A DNA stretch of 64,000 nt from Poriferisodalis sp965205175 (GTDB lineage: Bacteria > Actinomycetota > Acidimicrobiia > Acidimicrobiales > Poriferisodalaceae), in contig NZ_OZ242038.1 in the NCBI RefSeq assembly GCF_965205175.1, forward strand, positions 1,364,001-1,428,000, in the 5' to 3' direction. Positions 25,340 to 33,795 of the stretch are shown one piece after another. The stretch's first letter is position 1; each line of letters opens with the position of its first letter. The translations under genes were made by a program, and so were the position numbers. The notes under the pieces are model-generated. The model worked only from the letters and a program-made list of their open reading frames with translations, was not told the origin of the DNA and ran no database searches.

Positions 25340-26737
25340 ATGACCGCTGACGACCCCAGCGGCCCGATTCCCTTCCGGCTGCTGCCCGACACCGCGGAGC
25401 TGACCGATCGCGGCCACCTGCGCATCGGCGGCTGCAGCCTGGTGGAGCTTGCCGCCGAGTTCGGCACGCCGCTGTTCGTCTACGACGAGTCCCACCTGCG
25501 CGCTCGCTGTCGAGCTGCCGTCGCCGCATTCGACGGGTGTGCCGCCTACGCCGCGAAGGCGTTCCTGTGCGCGGCCATGGCCCGCCTGGCGATCAGCGAA
25601 GGCATCGACATCGACGTCGCCAGCGGTGGAGAGCTGGCGACGGTCCTGCGGGCGTTCGAGGACGCTGGGGCGTCGGGCGGCGATGTGGCCCGGCGCGTCG
25701 TGATGCACGGCAACAACAAGTCGGTCGGCGAGCTTGCGATGGCCCGTGCTGCAGGCGTAGGCCGAATAGTGGTCGATTCTTTCGCGGAACTGGACCGTCT
25801 CGAGGAGTTGCACCGCGCCGACGGCTCGGTACCGCGAGTGCTGCTGCGCGTCACGCCCGATGTGCGAGCCGAGACGCACGAGTACATCTCGACCGGGCAG
25901 GCGGACTCCAAGTTCGGCTTCGGCGTTGGGCAAGGAGCGGCAGCGGAGGGCGCTGCCGGCCTGGCGGTCAAGCGTGCGGCGGCCATGTCGTCGGTCGAAC
26001 TCGTCGGCATCCACTGCCATGTCGGCAGCCAGGTGTTCCGCGTGGCCAGCCTGACCCGGGCGCTCGATGCCGTCGCAGCGTTCGCGGGGGCGATGTTCGG
26101 CGGCACCGGGTTCGGCGGCACTGGGTCCGGCGGTGCCGGGCCGGCGGCGGGCCCTCTGCGGGAACTGTCGGTGGGTGGTGGCCTCGGCGTTGCCTACGTC
26201 GAGTCGGAGCAGGCGCCCACCATCGCCGAATGGGGGCAGGCGTTGACGAGCCGCTGGGCTGTCCTGGCCGAAGAGCACGGACTGGACGCGCGGCTCGTTG
26301 CCGAGCCGGGACGAGCCATCGCCGCGACCGCAGCGGTCACCATCTACACGGTGGGTGCGGTCAAGGAGGTGCCGGGCGTGCGCACCTATGTGGCGGTCGA
26401 CGGCGGCTACGGCGACAACCCGCGACCGATGCTCTACGGCAGCGACTACACGGCGTTCATGCCGGCCCGTGCCGACGAGCCCCGCCCGCAGCGTGTGCGG
26501 CTGGTGGGCAAGCACTGCGAATCGGGCGACGTGATCGTGCGGTCGGCGCCGGTGCCGGCAGGCCTCGCGGCAGGCGACCTGGTGGCCACGCCGGTGACGG
26601 GGGCCTACGGCTACTCGATGGGTGCGCCCTACAACCGCATCGGCCGCCCGGCGGTGGTGTTCGTGGCCGGCGGCGACGCACGACTCGTCATCCGCCGCGA
26701 GACCATCGACGACTTGCTGGCGCTCGACGTGCGCTGA
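25340..26737 (+). CDS. lysA: Diaminopimelate decarboxylase
   Basis: The last enzyme of lysine synthesis, converting meso-diaminopimelate to lysine with PLP. The PLP-binding lysine is Lys73 in YAAKAF. Further family blocks are IDIDVASGGELATVLRA, HGNNKSVGEL, GIHCHVGSQ and the second-domain KHCESGD and TGAYGYSMGAPYNR. A Gly-rich insertion (FGGTGFGGTGSGGAGP) lies at about residues 254-270 and looks like a local expansion. It belongs to an argS-lysA-hom-thrC block. Confidence 0.96.
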   Translation: MTADDPSGPIPFRLLPDTAELTDRGHLRIGGCSLVELAAEFGTPLFVYDESHLRARCRAAVAAFDGCAAYAAKAFLCAAMARLAISEGIDIDVASGGELATVLRAFEDAGASGGDVARRVVMHGNNKSVGELAMARAAGVGRIVVDSFAELDRLEELHRADGSVPRVLLRVTPDVRAETHEYISTGQADSKFGFGVGQGAAAEGAAGLAVKRAAAMSSVELVGIHCHVGSQVFRVASLTRALDAVAAFAGAMFGGTGFGGTGSGGAGPAAGPLRELSVGGGLGVAYVESEQAPTIAEWGQALTSRWAVLAEEHGLDARLVAEPGRAIAATAAVTIYTVGAVKEVPGVRTYVAVDGGYGDNPRPMLYGSDYTAFMPARADEPRPQRVRLVGKHCESGDVIVRSAPVPAGLAAGDLVATPVTGAYGYSMGAPYNRIGRPAVVFVAGGDARLVIRRETIDDLLALDVR

Positions 26738-26799
26738 GGCGACGTGCGCTGAAGCACTGCGCCTTCGGGTGCGGCAGCACCGCCGGTACCGTTTCGGCC

Positions 26800-28155
26800 G
26801 TGCCCGGCGCCGTCGAGAACACTGCCTCACCGGCGAGCTCTGACACAGGCCGGTCAATCGGCGAACAGCGCCCGCTGCGCGTCGGCATCTTGGGCTGCGG
26901 ACATGTGGGCGCAGCGCTCGTCGCGCTCTTGCAGCGTGACGCAGCGCACCTTGGAGGCCGCACCGGGCTGGAATTGGAGATTGCTCGCGTCGCCGTGCGC
27001 AACCTCAGCGCAGAACGGTCAGTGGAGCTGCCGCCGAGCGTGCTGACCCGCGACAGCGAATCGCTGGTGACAGCCGACGACGTGGACATCGTCGTGGAGG
27101 CGATGGGGGGCATCGAGCCGGCCCGTCATCTGACGACCGCGGCGCTCGGCGCCGGCAAGCCGGTAGTGACCGCCAACAAAGAGCTCATTGCCAACGTCGG
27201 CGAGGAGCTGTTCGCGTTGGCTGAGGACCATGGCGTGGACCTCGCCTTCGAGGCGGCCGTCGCGGGCGGCATCCCCCTCATCGGCGTGCTGCGCCACTCG
27301 CTGATCGGCGAGCGGATCACCCGCGTGATGGGCATCGTGAACGGCACGACGAACTTCATCCTCACGCGCATGACCGAACACGGTGCCGACTACGCCGAAG
27401 TCCTGGGCGAGGCGCAGCGACTGGGTTACGCCGAGGCGGACCCGACCGCAGATGTGGAGGGGTCGGATGCCGGCGCCAAGGCGGCGATCTTGGCCATGAC
27501 CGCATTCGGCGCCAAGGTGGTGGCCGGCGACGTCCACCAAGAAGGCATCAGCCGCATCGGACGACGCGACATCGTAGCAGCGGCGCGGATGGGCCACGTC
27601 ATCAAGCTGCTCGCCGTGGCCGAACGCCAGAACGGCGAGATTGCCGTGCGGGTGCATCCTGCCATGGTGCCGCTCGACCACCCGCTGGCATCGGTACGGG
27701 ATGCCTTCAATGCCGTGTTCCTCGAAGGCGAGGCTGTCGGGGATGTGATGCTCTACGGGCGGGGCGCGGGCGGCTTCCCGACGGCAGGCGCCATGTTGGG
27801 AGACCTCATTCGGGTCGCGCAGAATCTCCGGCGCGGCGTCTGCGACAGCTTCGGCCCGCTCTGCGCCGCGCGCCTGCGTCCCATCGACGAGACGTTCACC
27901 GCGTACCACCTGCAGTTCGACGTCGCTGATGCCCCCGGTGTGCTCGCCGCCGTCTCAGGAGCGTTCGGCCAACATGGTGTGTCGATCCGCTCCGTCGAGC
28001 AGACCACCCGCGGCGGTGCGACCGACGATGTCGCCCATCTGGAGTTCATCACGCATCGGGCTCGCGAAGCCGACGTGGCCGCGACCTTGCGGGACGTGCG
28101 CGAACTGAGCGTCGTCCGGCGTGTCGGCAATGCGATCCGCGTGATCGGCGAATAG
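26800..28155 (+). CDS. hom: Homoserine dehydrogenase
   Basis: Reduces aspartate semialdehyde to homoserine, the branch point to threonine and methionine. The Rossmann motif GILGCGHVGAALV lies at about residues 27-39. The catalytic-domain signature AFEAAVAGGIPLIGVLR and GIVNGTTNFILTRM follow. The C-terminus holds an ACT domain (VADAPGVLAAVSGAFGQHGVSI), the usual site of threonine feedback. GTG 26800 is the likely start. The frame continues far upstream inside lysA, but that part is not homologous. Confidence 0.95.
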   Translation: MPGAVENTASPASSDTGRSIGEQRPLRVGILGCGHVGAALVALLQRDAAHLGGRTGLELEIARVAVRNLSAERSVELPPSVLTRDSESLVTADDVDIVVEAMGGIEPARHLTTAALGAGKPVVTANKELIANVGEELFALAEDHGVDLAFEAAVAGGIPLIGVLRHSLIGERITRVMGIVNGTTNFILTRMTEHGADYAEVLGEAQRLGYAEADPTADVEGSDAGAKAAILAMTAFGAKVVAGDVHQEGISRIGRRDIVAAARMGHVIKLLAVAERQNGEIAVRVHPAMVPLDHPLASVRDAFNAVFLEGEAVGDVMLYGRGAGGFPTAGAMLGDLIRVAQNLRRGVCDSFGPLCAARLRPIDETFTAYHLQFDVADAPGVLAAVSGAFGQHGVSIRSVEQTTRGGATDDVAHLEFITHRAREADVAATLRDVRELSVVRRVGNAIRVIGE

Positions 28156-28179
28156 CCGCAGCGGCGTATCGCAGCGATC

Positions 28180-29583
28180 ATGCGCTACCTCAGCACCCGT
28201 GGCGACGCCCCGGAGCTGGAATTCGGCGACGTGCTGCTCGAGGGCGTGGCCGCCGACGGCGGGCTGTACGTGCCGAGCGAGCTTCCGGTGCTCAGCACTA
28301 GCGACCTGAGGGACTTTGCCGCTCTCGACTACCACGAGGTGGCGACCCGAGTGCTCGCCCCGTTCGTGGCGCCGTCGTTGAGCCTCGACGAGCTGGCGCC
28401 GCTCGTGAGCGACGCGTACTCCGCCTTCAGCCACGACGATGTCGTACCGGTCAGCGCGCTGGCGGCCGGCGAGTACTTGGTCGAGCTGTTCTGGGGTCCG
28501 ACGCTGTCGTTCAAGGACATCGCCCTGCAGCTGCTCGGACGGCTGTTCGCGCACGAGCTGGCTCGGCGCGGCGACACCATGACCGTTGTGGGCGCTACGT
28601 CGGGCGACACCGGCTCTGCGGCCATCGACGCCTGCCGGGATCGGGCAGGCATCTCGGTAGTGATGCTGCACCCAGCCGGACGGGTCACCGAGATGCAGCG
28701 ACGCCAGATGACCACGGTGACCAGTGCGAACATTCACAACGTGGCCATCGAGGGCACCTTCGACGACTGCCAGGACCTGGTGAAGGCGCTGTTCGCCGAC
28801 CGGCCGTACCGCGAGCGGCTGCGGCTGGGCGCAGTGAACAGCATCAACTGGGCACGCGTCGCTGCTCAGGCCGTCTACTACGTGACCACCGCCGTCGCGC
28901 TGGGCGCTCCGAGCCGGACTGTCTCGTTCTGTGTGCCGACCGGCAATTTCGGCAACGCCCTGGCCGGCGACGTGGCTCGTCGCATGGGACTGCCCATCGA
29001 CCGGTTGATTATCGCCACCAACCACAATGACATCTTGGTTCGTGCATGCCGTACGGGGGAGATGTCCGTCCGCGCCACGCGGCCCTCGACGAGTCCGGCC
29101 ATGGACATCGGCGTGCCCAGCAACTTCGAGCGTCTGCTGTTCGACCTCGGCGGTCGCCGAGGTCATGCGCTGGCCGCCGACATGGCGCGCTTTCGCACGG
29201 AAGACTCGCTGACGCTGTCATCTGATGTGTGGGCAGGGCTGCAAGCAGGCTTCGATGCCGGCTCGGCCGGCGAGACGCAGGTGGCGGCAACGATTGCAGC
29301 CGTCGACGCGTCGCAAGCTCGCCTCATCGATCCCCACACCGCGGTGGCGCTCACTGTCGCGCGCAGAGACGCTGGCGTCCGAGGCGGAACCGCCCCGATG
29401 GCGGTGATGTCCACCGCGCATCCCGCCAAATTCGGCGAAGCGGTACACGCAGCCACCGGTCGCAGGCCCGAGTTCCCACCGGCTCTGGCTGCACTGGCCG
29501 AGCGTGAAGAGCGGGCTACACCGCTGCCGAACGACCTCGCCGCGCTCCGCGATTTCGTCTCTGCCGCGGCTGTCATGGCGTAG
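28180..29583 (+). CDS. thrC: Threonine synthase
   Basis: PLP enzyme converting O-phosphohomoserine to threonine. The 467-residue protein starts with MRYLSTRGDAPELEFGDVLL and has the PLP lysine Lys112 in SFKD. Family motifs include TSGDTGSAAIDAC and PTGNFGNALAGD. It is the longer (ThrC class with N-terminal domain) form. The substrate is normally made by ThrB, but no thrB lies between thrC and the rho-like gene as it does in Mycobacterium. Confidence 0.95.
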   Translation: MRYLSTRGDAPELEFGDVLLEGVAADGGLYVPSELPVLSTSDLRDFAALDYHEVATRVLAPFVAPSLSLDELAPLVSDAYSAFSHDDVVPVSALAAGEYLVELFWGPTLSFKDIALQLLGRLFAHELARRGDTMTVVGATSGDTGSAAIDACRDRAGISVVMLHPAGRVTEMQRRQMTTVTSANIHNVAIEGTFDDCQDLVKALFADRPYRERLRLGAVNSINWARVAAQAVYYVTTAVALGAPSRTVSFCVPTGNFGNALAGDVARRMGLPIDRLIIATNHNDILVRACRTGEMSVRATRPSTSPAMDIGVPSNFERLLFDLGGRRGHALAADMARFRTEDSLTLSSDVWAGLQAGFDAGSAGETQVAATIAAVDASQARLIDPHTAVALTVARRDAGVRGGTAPMAVMSTAHPAKFGEAVHAATGRRPEFPPALAALAEREERATPLPNDLAALRDFVSAAAVMA

Positions 29584-29763
29584 CGGTCTCGGCAGTGCGG
29601 CGGTAGCGTCGGCACCCGATCCACCGTTCACTCGTGCAAGGCTCGTTCGAGCGCCACGTGACCAGATCGCCGGGTCGGGCGCCGAGGCTCGCCCCTGGAA
29701 GCGCCGACTCGCTTCGCGTCCCAGGCGGCGCCTCAACAGCAGGCCGAAGTTGCAGAGGTAGCT
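29584..29763 (+). promoter_or_regulatory. Leader upstream of the rho-like gene
   Basis: A 180-bp gap where related genomes have thrB. A TAGCGT box at 29604-29609 could start a transcript with about 150 bases of untranslated leader. AGAGG just before ATG 29764 is a normal ribosome-binding site, in contrast to the many leaderless genes around it. rho leaders are often autoregulated; I see no specific structure here. Confidence 0.3.
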
Positions 29764-31254
29764 ATGTCGGACACGCCGGATCGTGCATTGCTGGAATCCA
29801 AGGAGCGCGACGAACTGCTGCAGATCGCAGCGGCGCTGGGCGTGGAAGTTCCCGCACGCGCTCGCAAGGGCACCATCGTCAGCGCCATCCTTGCGCCCGA
29901 CGGCACCGACGCGTCCGATGGCGCTCACGGTGCGCCGACCGCCGGAGCGACCGGCGAGACGGACCTGCAAGCCACCTTGCCGATGGGCCGTGAAGCCGAT
30001 GGGCCGACGGTGACGAAGCGCACTCGGACACCCGCGCCGATGCACACCGACGACGCGGCGCAGCAGCCGGCCGTCGCCACCGGCGCGGAGACTTCGAGAG
30101 CAGAGGATGCAGATGACGCGACGCCGCAACGGGAGCCGCGCAACCGACCAGACTCGCCGACGACCCGCCCTGAGGCACAGTTCGGCGATGAACAGCAGGC
30201 CGAAGCGCAGGTAGCCGAGGAAGGCAACCGTCGAAGTCGTCGGCGCGGTCGCGGTCGAGACGACGCCCCGGCCCTCGGGGAGACCGTACACTGCGACGGC
30301 TTCTTGGATCTGCGTGAGGAGGGTTACGGCTTCCTGCGCACCGACGGCCCGCTGCCGTCAGCGGACGACGTCTACGTAGCCGCTCGGCAGGTGCGCCAGC
30401 ACGATCTGCGCCGCGGCGACCGGATCACCGGCATCAGCCGGCCGGCGGCTCGCAGCGAGCGGAATCCCGCACTGCTGCGCTTGGACACGCTCAATGGCGA
30501 GCCGCCGCCCGAGCAGCCGGATCGACCGCACTTCGATCTCCTCACGCCAGTGCTGCCGTCCGAAGCGCTGTCGCTGGCGTCCGAGCCGGGTGTCCATCAG
30601 CTCGCGGTGATCGACGCAATCGCGCCGGTCGGCTTGGGCTCTCGCGGTCTGCTGACCGCAGGCGGCACACGCTCGCTGTCCCCGCTGATCGCCACCATGG
30701 CCGCAGCGATCGGCGACCGGCATCCCGATGTACACCTGCTGGTGCTGCTGATCGCTGAGCGGCCCGAAGACGTGACGGAGATGCGCCGCAGGCTTGAGAC
30801 CTCGGGCGAGGTGGTCGCATCGACCTTCGATCGGTCTCCTGACGAGCACCTCGCCGTGGCGGAGCTGACGCTGGAACGCACGAAGCGCATGGCCGAGGAC
30901 GGTGCCGACGTGGTCATCCTCTTCGACGGCTTGACACGTCTCGCACGTGCCTATGCCTCTGGCAGCGGACGTCACCAGTCCGCAGATGCAGTCGCGGCAG
31001 CCGTCATCTCGACGCTGCGGTTCTTCGGCGCCGGCCGCAATCTGGAGGAGGCCGGCTCGATCACGATGGTGGCGACGGTGCGCACCTCCACCGGGAGCGA
31101 GGTCGACGATCTCGTCGCGGCGCGGCTGCGCGAGGCAGCGAACCTCGAGATCGCGCTCGACGACGACGCGCCCGGGATCGGCGAACTGGCGGTGGCCTCG
31201 GGCGAGCTTCGTCTCGACCGCGGTCGCAGCTTCAGCCTCGGCGATCACCGCTGA
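29764..31254 (+). CDS. rho: Rho-like protein with intact RNA-binding domain and degenerate ATPase domain
   Basis: The N-terminal helix domain (about residues 1-45, KERDELLQIAAALGVEVPAR), a long acidic linker, an Arg-rich segment (RRSRRRGRGR) and the cold-shock-type RNA-binding domain (about 172-250, GFLDLREEGYGFLRT) are all clear Rho features. The ATPase domain aligns without a frameshift (IDAIAPVGLGSRGLL, LLIAERPEDVTEMRR, VVILFDGLTRLARAY, LRFFGAGRNLEEAGS). However, the Walker A segment reads LTAGGTRSLSP at about 297-307, with no GKT/GKS. The DER catalytic block is AER, the Q-loop and its PPKRFFG lysine are changed, the KGTGN R-loop is absent, and the C-terminus after about residue 475 lacks the usual arginine-finger segment. 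It is at the normal rho locus. It may be a non-ATPase RNA-binding regulator or a decaying gene; a second, active rho elsewhere is possible. Confidence 0.85.
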   Translation: MSDTPDRALLESKERDELLQIAAALGVEVPARARKGTIVSAILAPDGTDASDGAHGAPTAGATGETDLQATLPMGREADGPTVTKRTRTPAPMHTDDAAQQPAVATGAETSRAEDADDATPQREPRNRPDSPTTRPEAQFGDEQQAEAQVAEEGNRRSRRRGRGRDDAPALGETVHCDGFLDLREEGYGFLRTDGPLPSADDVYVAARQVRQHDLRRGDRITGISRPAARSERNPALLRLDTLNGEPPPEQPDRPHFDLLTPVLPSEALSLASEPGVHQLAVIDAIAPVGLGSRGLLTAGGTRSLSPLIATMAAAIGDRHPDVHLLVLLIAERPEDVTEMRRRLETSGEVVASTFDRSPDEHLAVAELTLERTKRMAEDGADVVILFDGLTRLARAYASGSGRHQSADAVAAAVISTLRFFGAGRNLEEAGSITMVATVRTSTGSEVDDLVAARLREAANLEIALDDDAPGIGELAVASGELRLDRGRSFSLGDHR

Positions 31255-31313
31255 TCGTCACTCGATCTGGTGCAGGCTGCTCCCGACCGGGCACACTGCG
31301 AGTCTCGGCACCC

Positions 31314-31319
31314 TAGACT
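31314..31319 (+). promoter_or_regulatory. Possible -10 box upstream of rpmE2
   Basis: TAGACT in the 159-bp gap between the rho-like gene and rpmE2. It would give a leader of about 88 bases ending in an AGGGA-type ribosome-binding site before ATG 31414. Confidence 0.35.
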
Positions 31320-31413
31320 GCGCTGCGGTGTCGTGGGCGTCTCGCGCCATTCGACATCACGTATCACTGCCATCGACGCCGGCCCCAATCCGGGCTGCTA
31401 GCTAGGGATCACG

Positions 31414-31671
31414 ATGAAGAGCGACATCCATCCGAACTATCGGCCGGTGGTCTTCCGAGATGCCGGTGCGGACTTCGCCTTCCTCACGAAGTCCACGATC
31501 GAGACCAGCGACACCATCGAGTGGTCGGACGGCAACACCTACCCGCTGGCCAACGTGGAGCTGTCCAGCGCCAGTCACCCGTTCTACACCGGGCAGATGA
31601 AGATCGTCGACACGGCGGGCCGCGTGGAGCGCTTCGAGCGGCGCTACGGCCAGCGGAAGCGAAGGCGCTGA
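31414..31671 (+). CDS. rpmE2: 50S ribosomal protein bL31, type B
   Basis: An 85-residue ribosomal protein recognised by MKSDIHPNYRPVVFRD, STIETSDTIEWSDG and SASHPFYTGQMKIVDTAGRVERF. It has no cysteine at all, so it is the zinc-free type B paralogue (YkgM-like). The rho-rpmE-prfA order is conserved in Gram-positive bacteria, usually with the zinc-binding type A in this place. A basic tail (RYGQRKRRR) ends the protein. Confidence 0.93.
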   Translation: MKSDIHPNYRPVVFRDAGADFAFLTKSTIETSDTIEWSDGNTYPLANVELSSASHPFYTGQMKIVDTAGRVERFERRYGQRKRRR

Positions 31672-31732
31672 ACTCGAACAGCGCAGACGCAAGCGGCTGT
31701 GGCGGCACAGACATGAGCGGGACAACCCGCTG

Positions 31733-32191
31733 ATGAGCGGTGTGGCAGATATCTGGGTTCCGCTGTTGGCTGCTGCACTTGGTTTGGTGCCGTACGTTCT
31801 CGAACGCCGTCACCGCCGTCGACTCGAAGACGATCAGCGCAGGCGAGTGTGGGCGGACATCTCGCGGATCCGTGGGTTGATGTCCGATATCGAGAGAGAT
31901 TCGACTCCGGGCCCGGGAGCTCTGCAAGCAGCAGGCAAGCTCTCGGATGCGCTTCGGGGCCTGATCCACGAGGCATGCAGGCTGGAACGGAGACTTGATG
32001 TGGCGACCGTGCGCAAGTGGCGGGCGACGGGTCGCCTAGCATCGGATTGGCAGGAGCAGCTGGCCATGCAGATGCTCCACGCCGAAGAAGTCCCTCAGGG
32101 CGATGTGGACAGGCTGATGAAGGCGCACGGCAACACCGACGAGCTGCCGGCCGAGCATCCGATGAGCGCCCGCAGGGACAATGAGCCATGA
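31733..32191 (+). CDS. Membrane-anchored helical protein, unknown
   Basis: A 152-residue protein with one N-terminal membrane helix (IWVPLLAAALGLVPYVL) followed by a charged, mostly helical and possibly coiled-coil region (ERRHRRRLEDDQRRRVW and beyond). I do not recognise a family. Its stop overlaps the cutA start (ATGA), so the two are translationally coupled. Whether it serves translation or metal homeostasis cannot be told from sequence. Confidence 0.6.
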   Translation: MSGVADIWVPLLAAALGLVPYVLERRHRRRLEDDQRRRVWADISRIRGLMSDIERDSTPGPGALQAAGKLSDALRGLIHEACRLERRLDVATVRKWRATGRLASDWQEQLAMQMLHAEEVPQGDVDRLMKAHGNTDELPAEHPMSARRDNEP

Positions 32192-32544
32192 AACCTGTGA
32201 TTGTCACGGTGAGCTGTCCGTCAGCAAACGAAGCAGCAGCTGTCGTCCGCGAGGTGGTGCGGCAACGCCTCGCTGCTGCAGGCCAGACCTGGCCGATTAC
32301 CAGTGTCTTCTGGTGGGACGGCGAGCTGGTCAACCGTCAGGAGCACATCGTGCTGTTCAAGACTGTCGAAGCCCGCGTCGATCGAGTCATGGAAGTGATC
32401 GGCGCCACCCACAGCTATGACACACCCTCCATTGCGGTCGTACCGGTGGCGCGCGTCGGTCCGGGAGTTGAGAGCTGGCTAGGCGACTCGACGCAGCAGA
32501 TGCGCGGGACAGACCGAGACTCCACCGTTCCTGAGCTTGTCTGA
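32188..32544 (+). CDS. cutA: Divalent-cation tolerance protein CutA
   Basis: CutA1 proteins form small trimers implicated in metal tolerance. The 118-residue product shows the family pattern: VTVSCPSANEAAAVVREVVRQRLAAA, SVFWWDGELVNRQEHIVLFKT, a single helix, then HSYDTPSIAVVPV. The usual ACVN after the first helix reads AGQT here, so the cysteine is absent. The C-terminal 20 residues are an unconserved extension. Confidence 0.85.
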   Translation: MKPVIVTVSCPSANEAAAVVREVVRQRLAAAGQTWPITSVFWWDGELVNRQEHIVLFKTVEARVDRVMEVIGATHSYDTPSIAVVPVARVGPGVESWLGDSTQQMRGTDRDSTVPELV

Positions 32545-32727
32545 AGTCCGCGCCGCAAGGAATGGAGCGCTGCTAGTGGCAACGCGCCTCGCCGCAGGCA
32601 GGCATCGCGCCCGTGGATGCACTGTCGATGTGGTGTCTGCACGGGTTCGTCTCGACACGTCGTCACGCTGCCCACTTGTCGGCACGGCCAGTGCAGTTGT
32701 CGGCATGTCCAGCTCTTCTTGGTTGAC

Positions 32728-33786
32728 GTGACGCTGGATCCTGAGCGCATTCGGGTGCTGCATGCGGCGAAGCTGCGCGCATTGGCCCGCAACGTGCTCG
32801 GCCTGGAGGTCACCGAGGTCACGGGCACGGTCGACGGCGCGCTGGCGGTCACCGTGGGCCGTCGACCCGCAGTGGTGAGCCTTGCGCAAGAACACGCCGA
32901 GCGGGCGCTCGGGGGCGCCTTGGCGCTGGCCGTTCGTGCCGGCTGCGACGACGTGCATGTCTTCGCTGAGCATCACAGCGACGTGCTCGCTCGGAGGGCC
33001 GCGTGTTTCGTGCCGCCGCCCTCCGTCTGGGCGGTCGAAGGGGCGGGTGCCACACCGGCGGAACCGGCGTTGCGGCTCGTCGGGCCGGCCCCGCCCCGCG
33101 TGCCCGAACTGGTCGCGCTGCTGGCCGACGCGGGGGTGGAGGTGGTCGCTGAGCACGGCGTGATCACCGGCGAGATCGAGGGCCTCGAAGTTGCCCGCAT
33201 CGTCGAGACGCCGCCACCCTGCGGCGAGAACGGCGAATGGGACGACGGCGACGATGCAGCCCGTCGTTGCCCCGGCTGGCGCGTTGAGGTAGGAGTCGGC
33301 ACCCACGATCGTGAGGCATTCTCGGTGCTGCACGCAGACGAACCCACGCCCGGCGCCCTTCGGCGGGTCGCGGAGGCGGTGCGGGCGCATCGTTCTCCAG
33401 GCGCGCCGCCGCACCCGCTCAATCGCTTGGCGGCAGCTCGCTGGCTTCGCTCGCTGCTCGTGCGCAGTCCCGGTCTCGCCGGTGCGAGCCGCTTGCGGGC
33501 TGCACCGCCGCCGGTCGCGCGCAGCGGACCGAAGGACCGAGCGCCGGCGGTGGCCTACGGCGTGACCCCCCGCGGCCGCCGACTCGTGGTGGTGGCGTGC
33601 GTCGGCATCGACCTCGACGTCGTGCCGTTCGCAGCCGATGCCCGCCAGTACCTCGATCCCGACGCCGCATTGACCGTCGCGCTTCCCAAGCGCGACGCGC
33701 ACAGCGTCATCAGATCCATGGCTGCGCGGCTGAGCCGGCCTGCGCAGCTCGCTGAGATCGACGACGATTGGAGGGCCGTCTCCTAG
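32728..33786 (+). CDS. Unknown protein encoded between cutA and prfA
   Basis: A 352-residue protein of mixed alpha/beta character with no signal peptide or membrane helix and no family I recognise. The N-terminal third (RIRVLHAAKLRALARNVLGLEV, GRRPAVVSLAQEHAERALG) could be an alpha/beta domain. The centre is acidic and Pro-rich, and the C-terminal part (VVVACVGIDLDVVPFAADAR, TVALPKRDAHSVI) looks like a second folded domain. It ends 9 bases before prfA and shares its strand. GTG 32728 is the first reasonable start (VTLDPERIRVL). Confidence 0.65.
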   Translation: MTLDPERIRVLHAAKLRALARNVLGLEVTEVTGTVDGALAVTVGRRPAVVSLAQEHAERALGGALALAVRAGCDDVHVFAEHHSDVLARRAACFVPPPSVWAVEGAGATPAEPALRLVGPAPPRVPELVALLADAGVEVVAEHGVITGEIEGLEVARIVETPPPCGENGEWDDGDDAARRCPGWRVEVGVGTHDREAFSVLHADEPTPGALRRVAEAVRAHRSPGAPPHPLNRLAAARWLRSLLVRSPGLAGASRLRAAPPPVARSGPKDRAPAVAYGVTPRGRRLVVVACVGIDLDVVPFAADARQYLDPDAALTVALPKRDAHSVIRSMAARLSRPAQLAEIDDDWRAVS

Positions 33787-33789
33787 CCT
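33784..33789 (+). promoter_or_regulatory. -10 box for leaderless prfA transcript
   Basis: TAGCCT exactly 6 bases before GTG 33796, inside the sequence CTCCTAGCCTG that recurs before atpZ. There is no Shine-Dalgarno sequence in the remaining bases. Confidence 0.6.
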
Positions 33790-33795
33790 GAGCGC

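Noticed and set aside
25537..26799. Long N-terminal extension of the homoserine dehydrogenase frame
   Set aside because: It overlaps lysA in another frame and has no homology; the family N-terminus begins after GTG 26800.
23579..26857. A 1092-codon open frame on the minus strand opposite argS and lysA
   Set aside because: It is the complement of two confident genes. GC-rich codon bias removes stops from the opposite strand, and the translation (rich in His, Arg and Gln) shows no domain.
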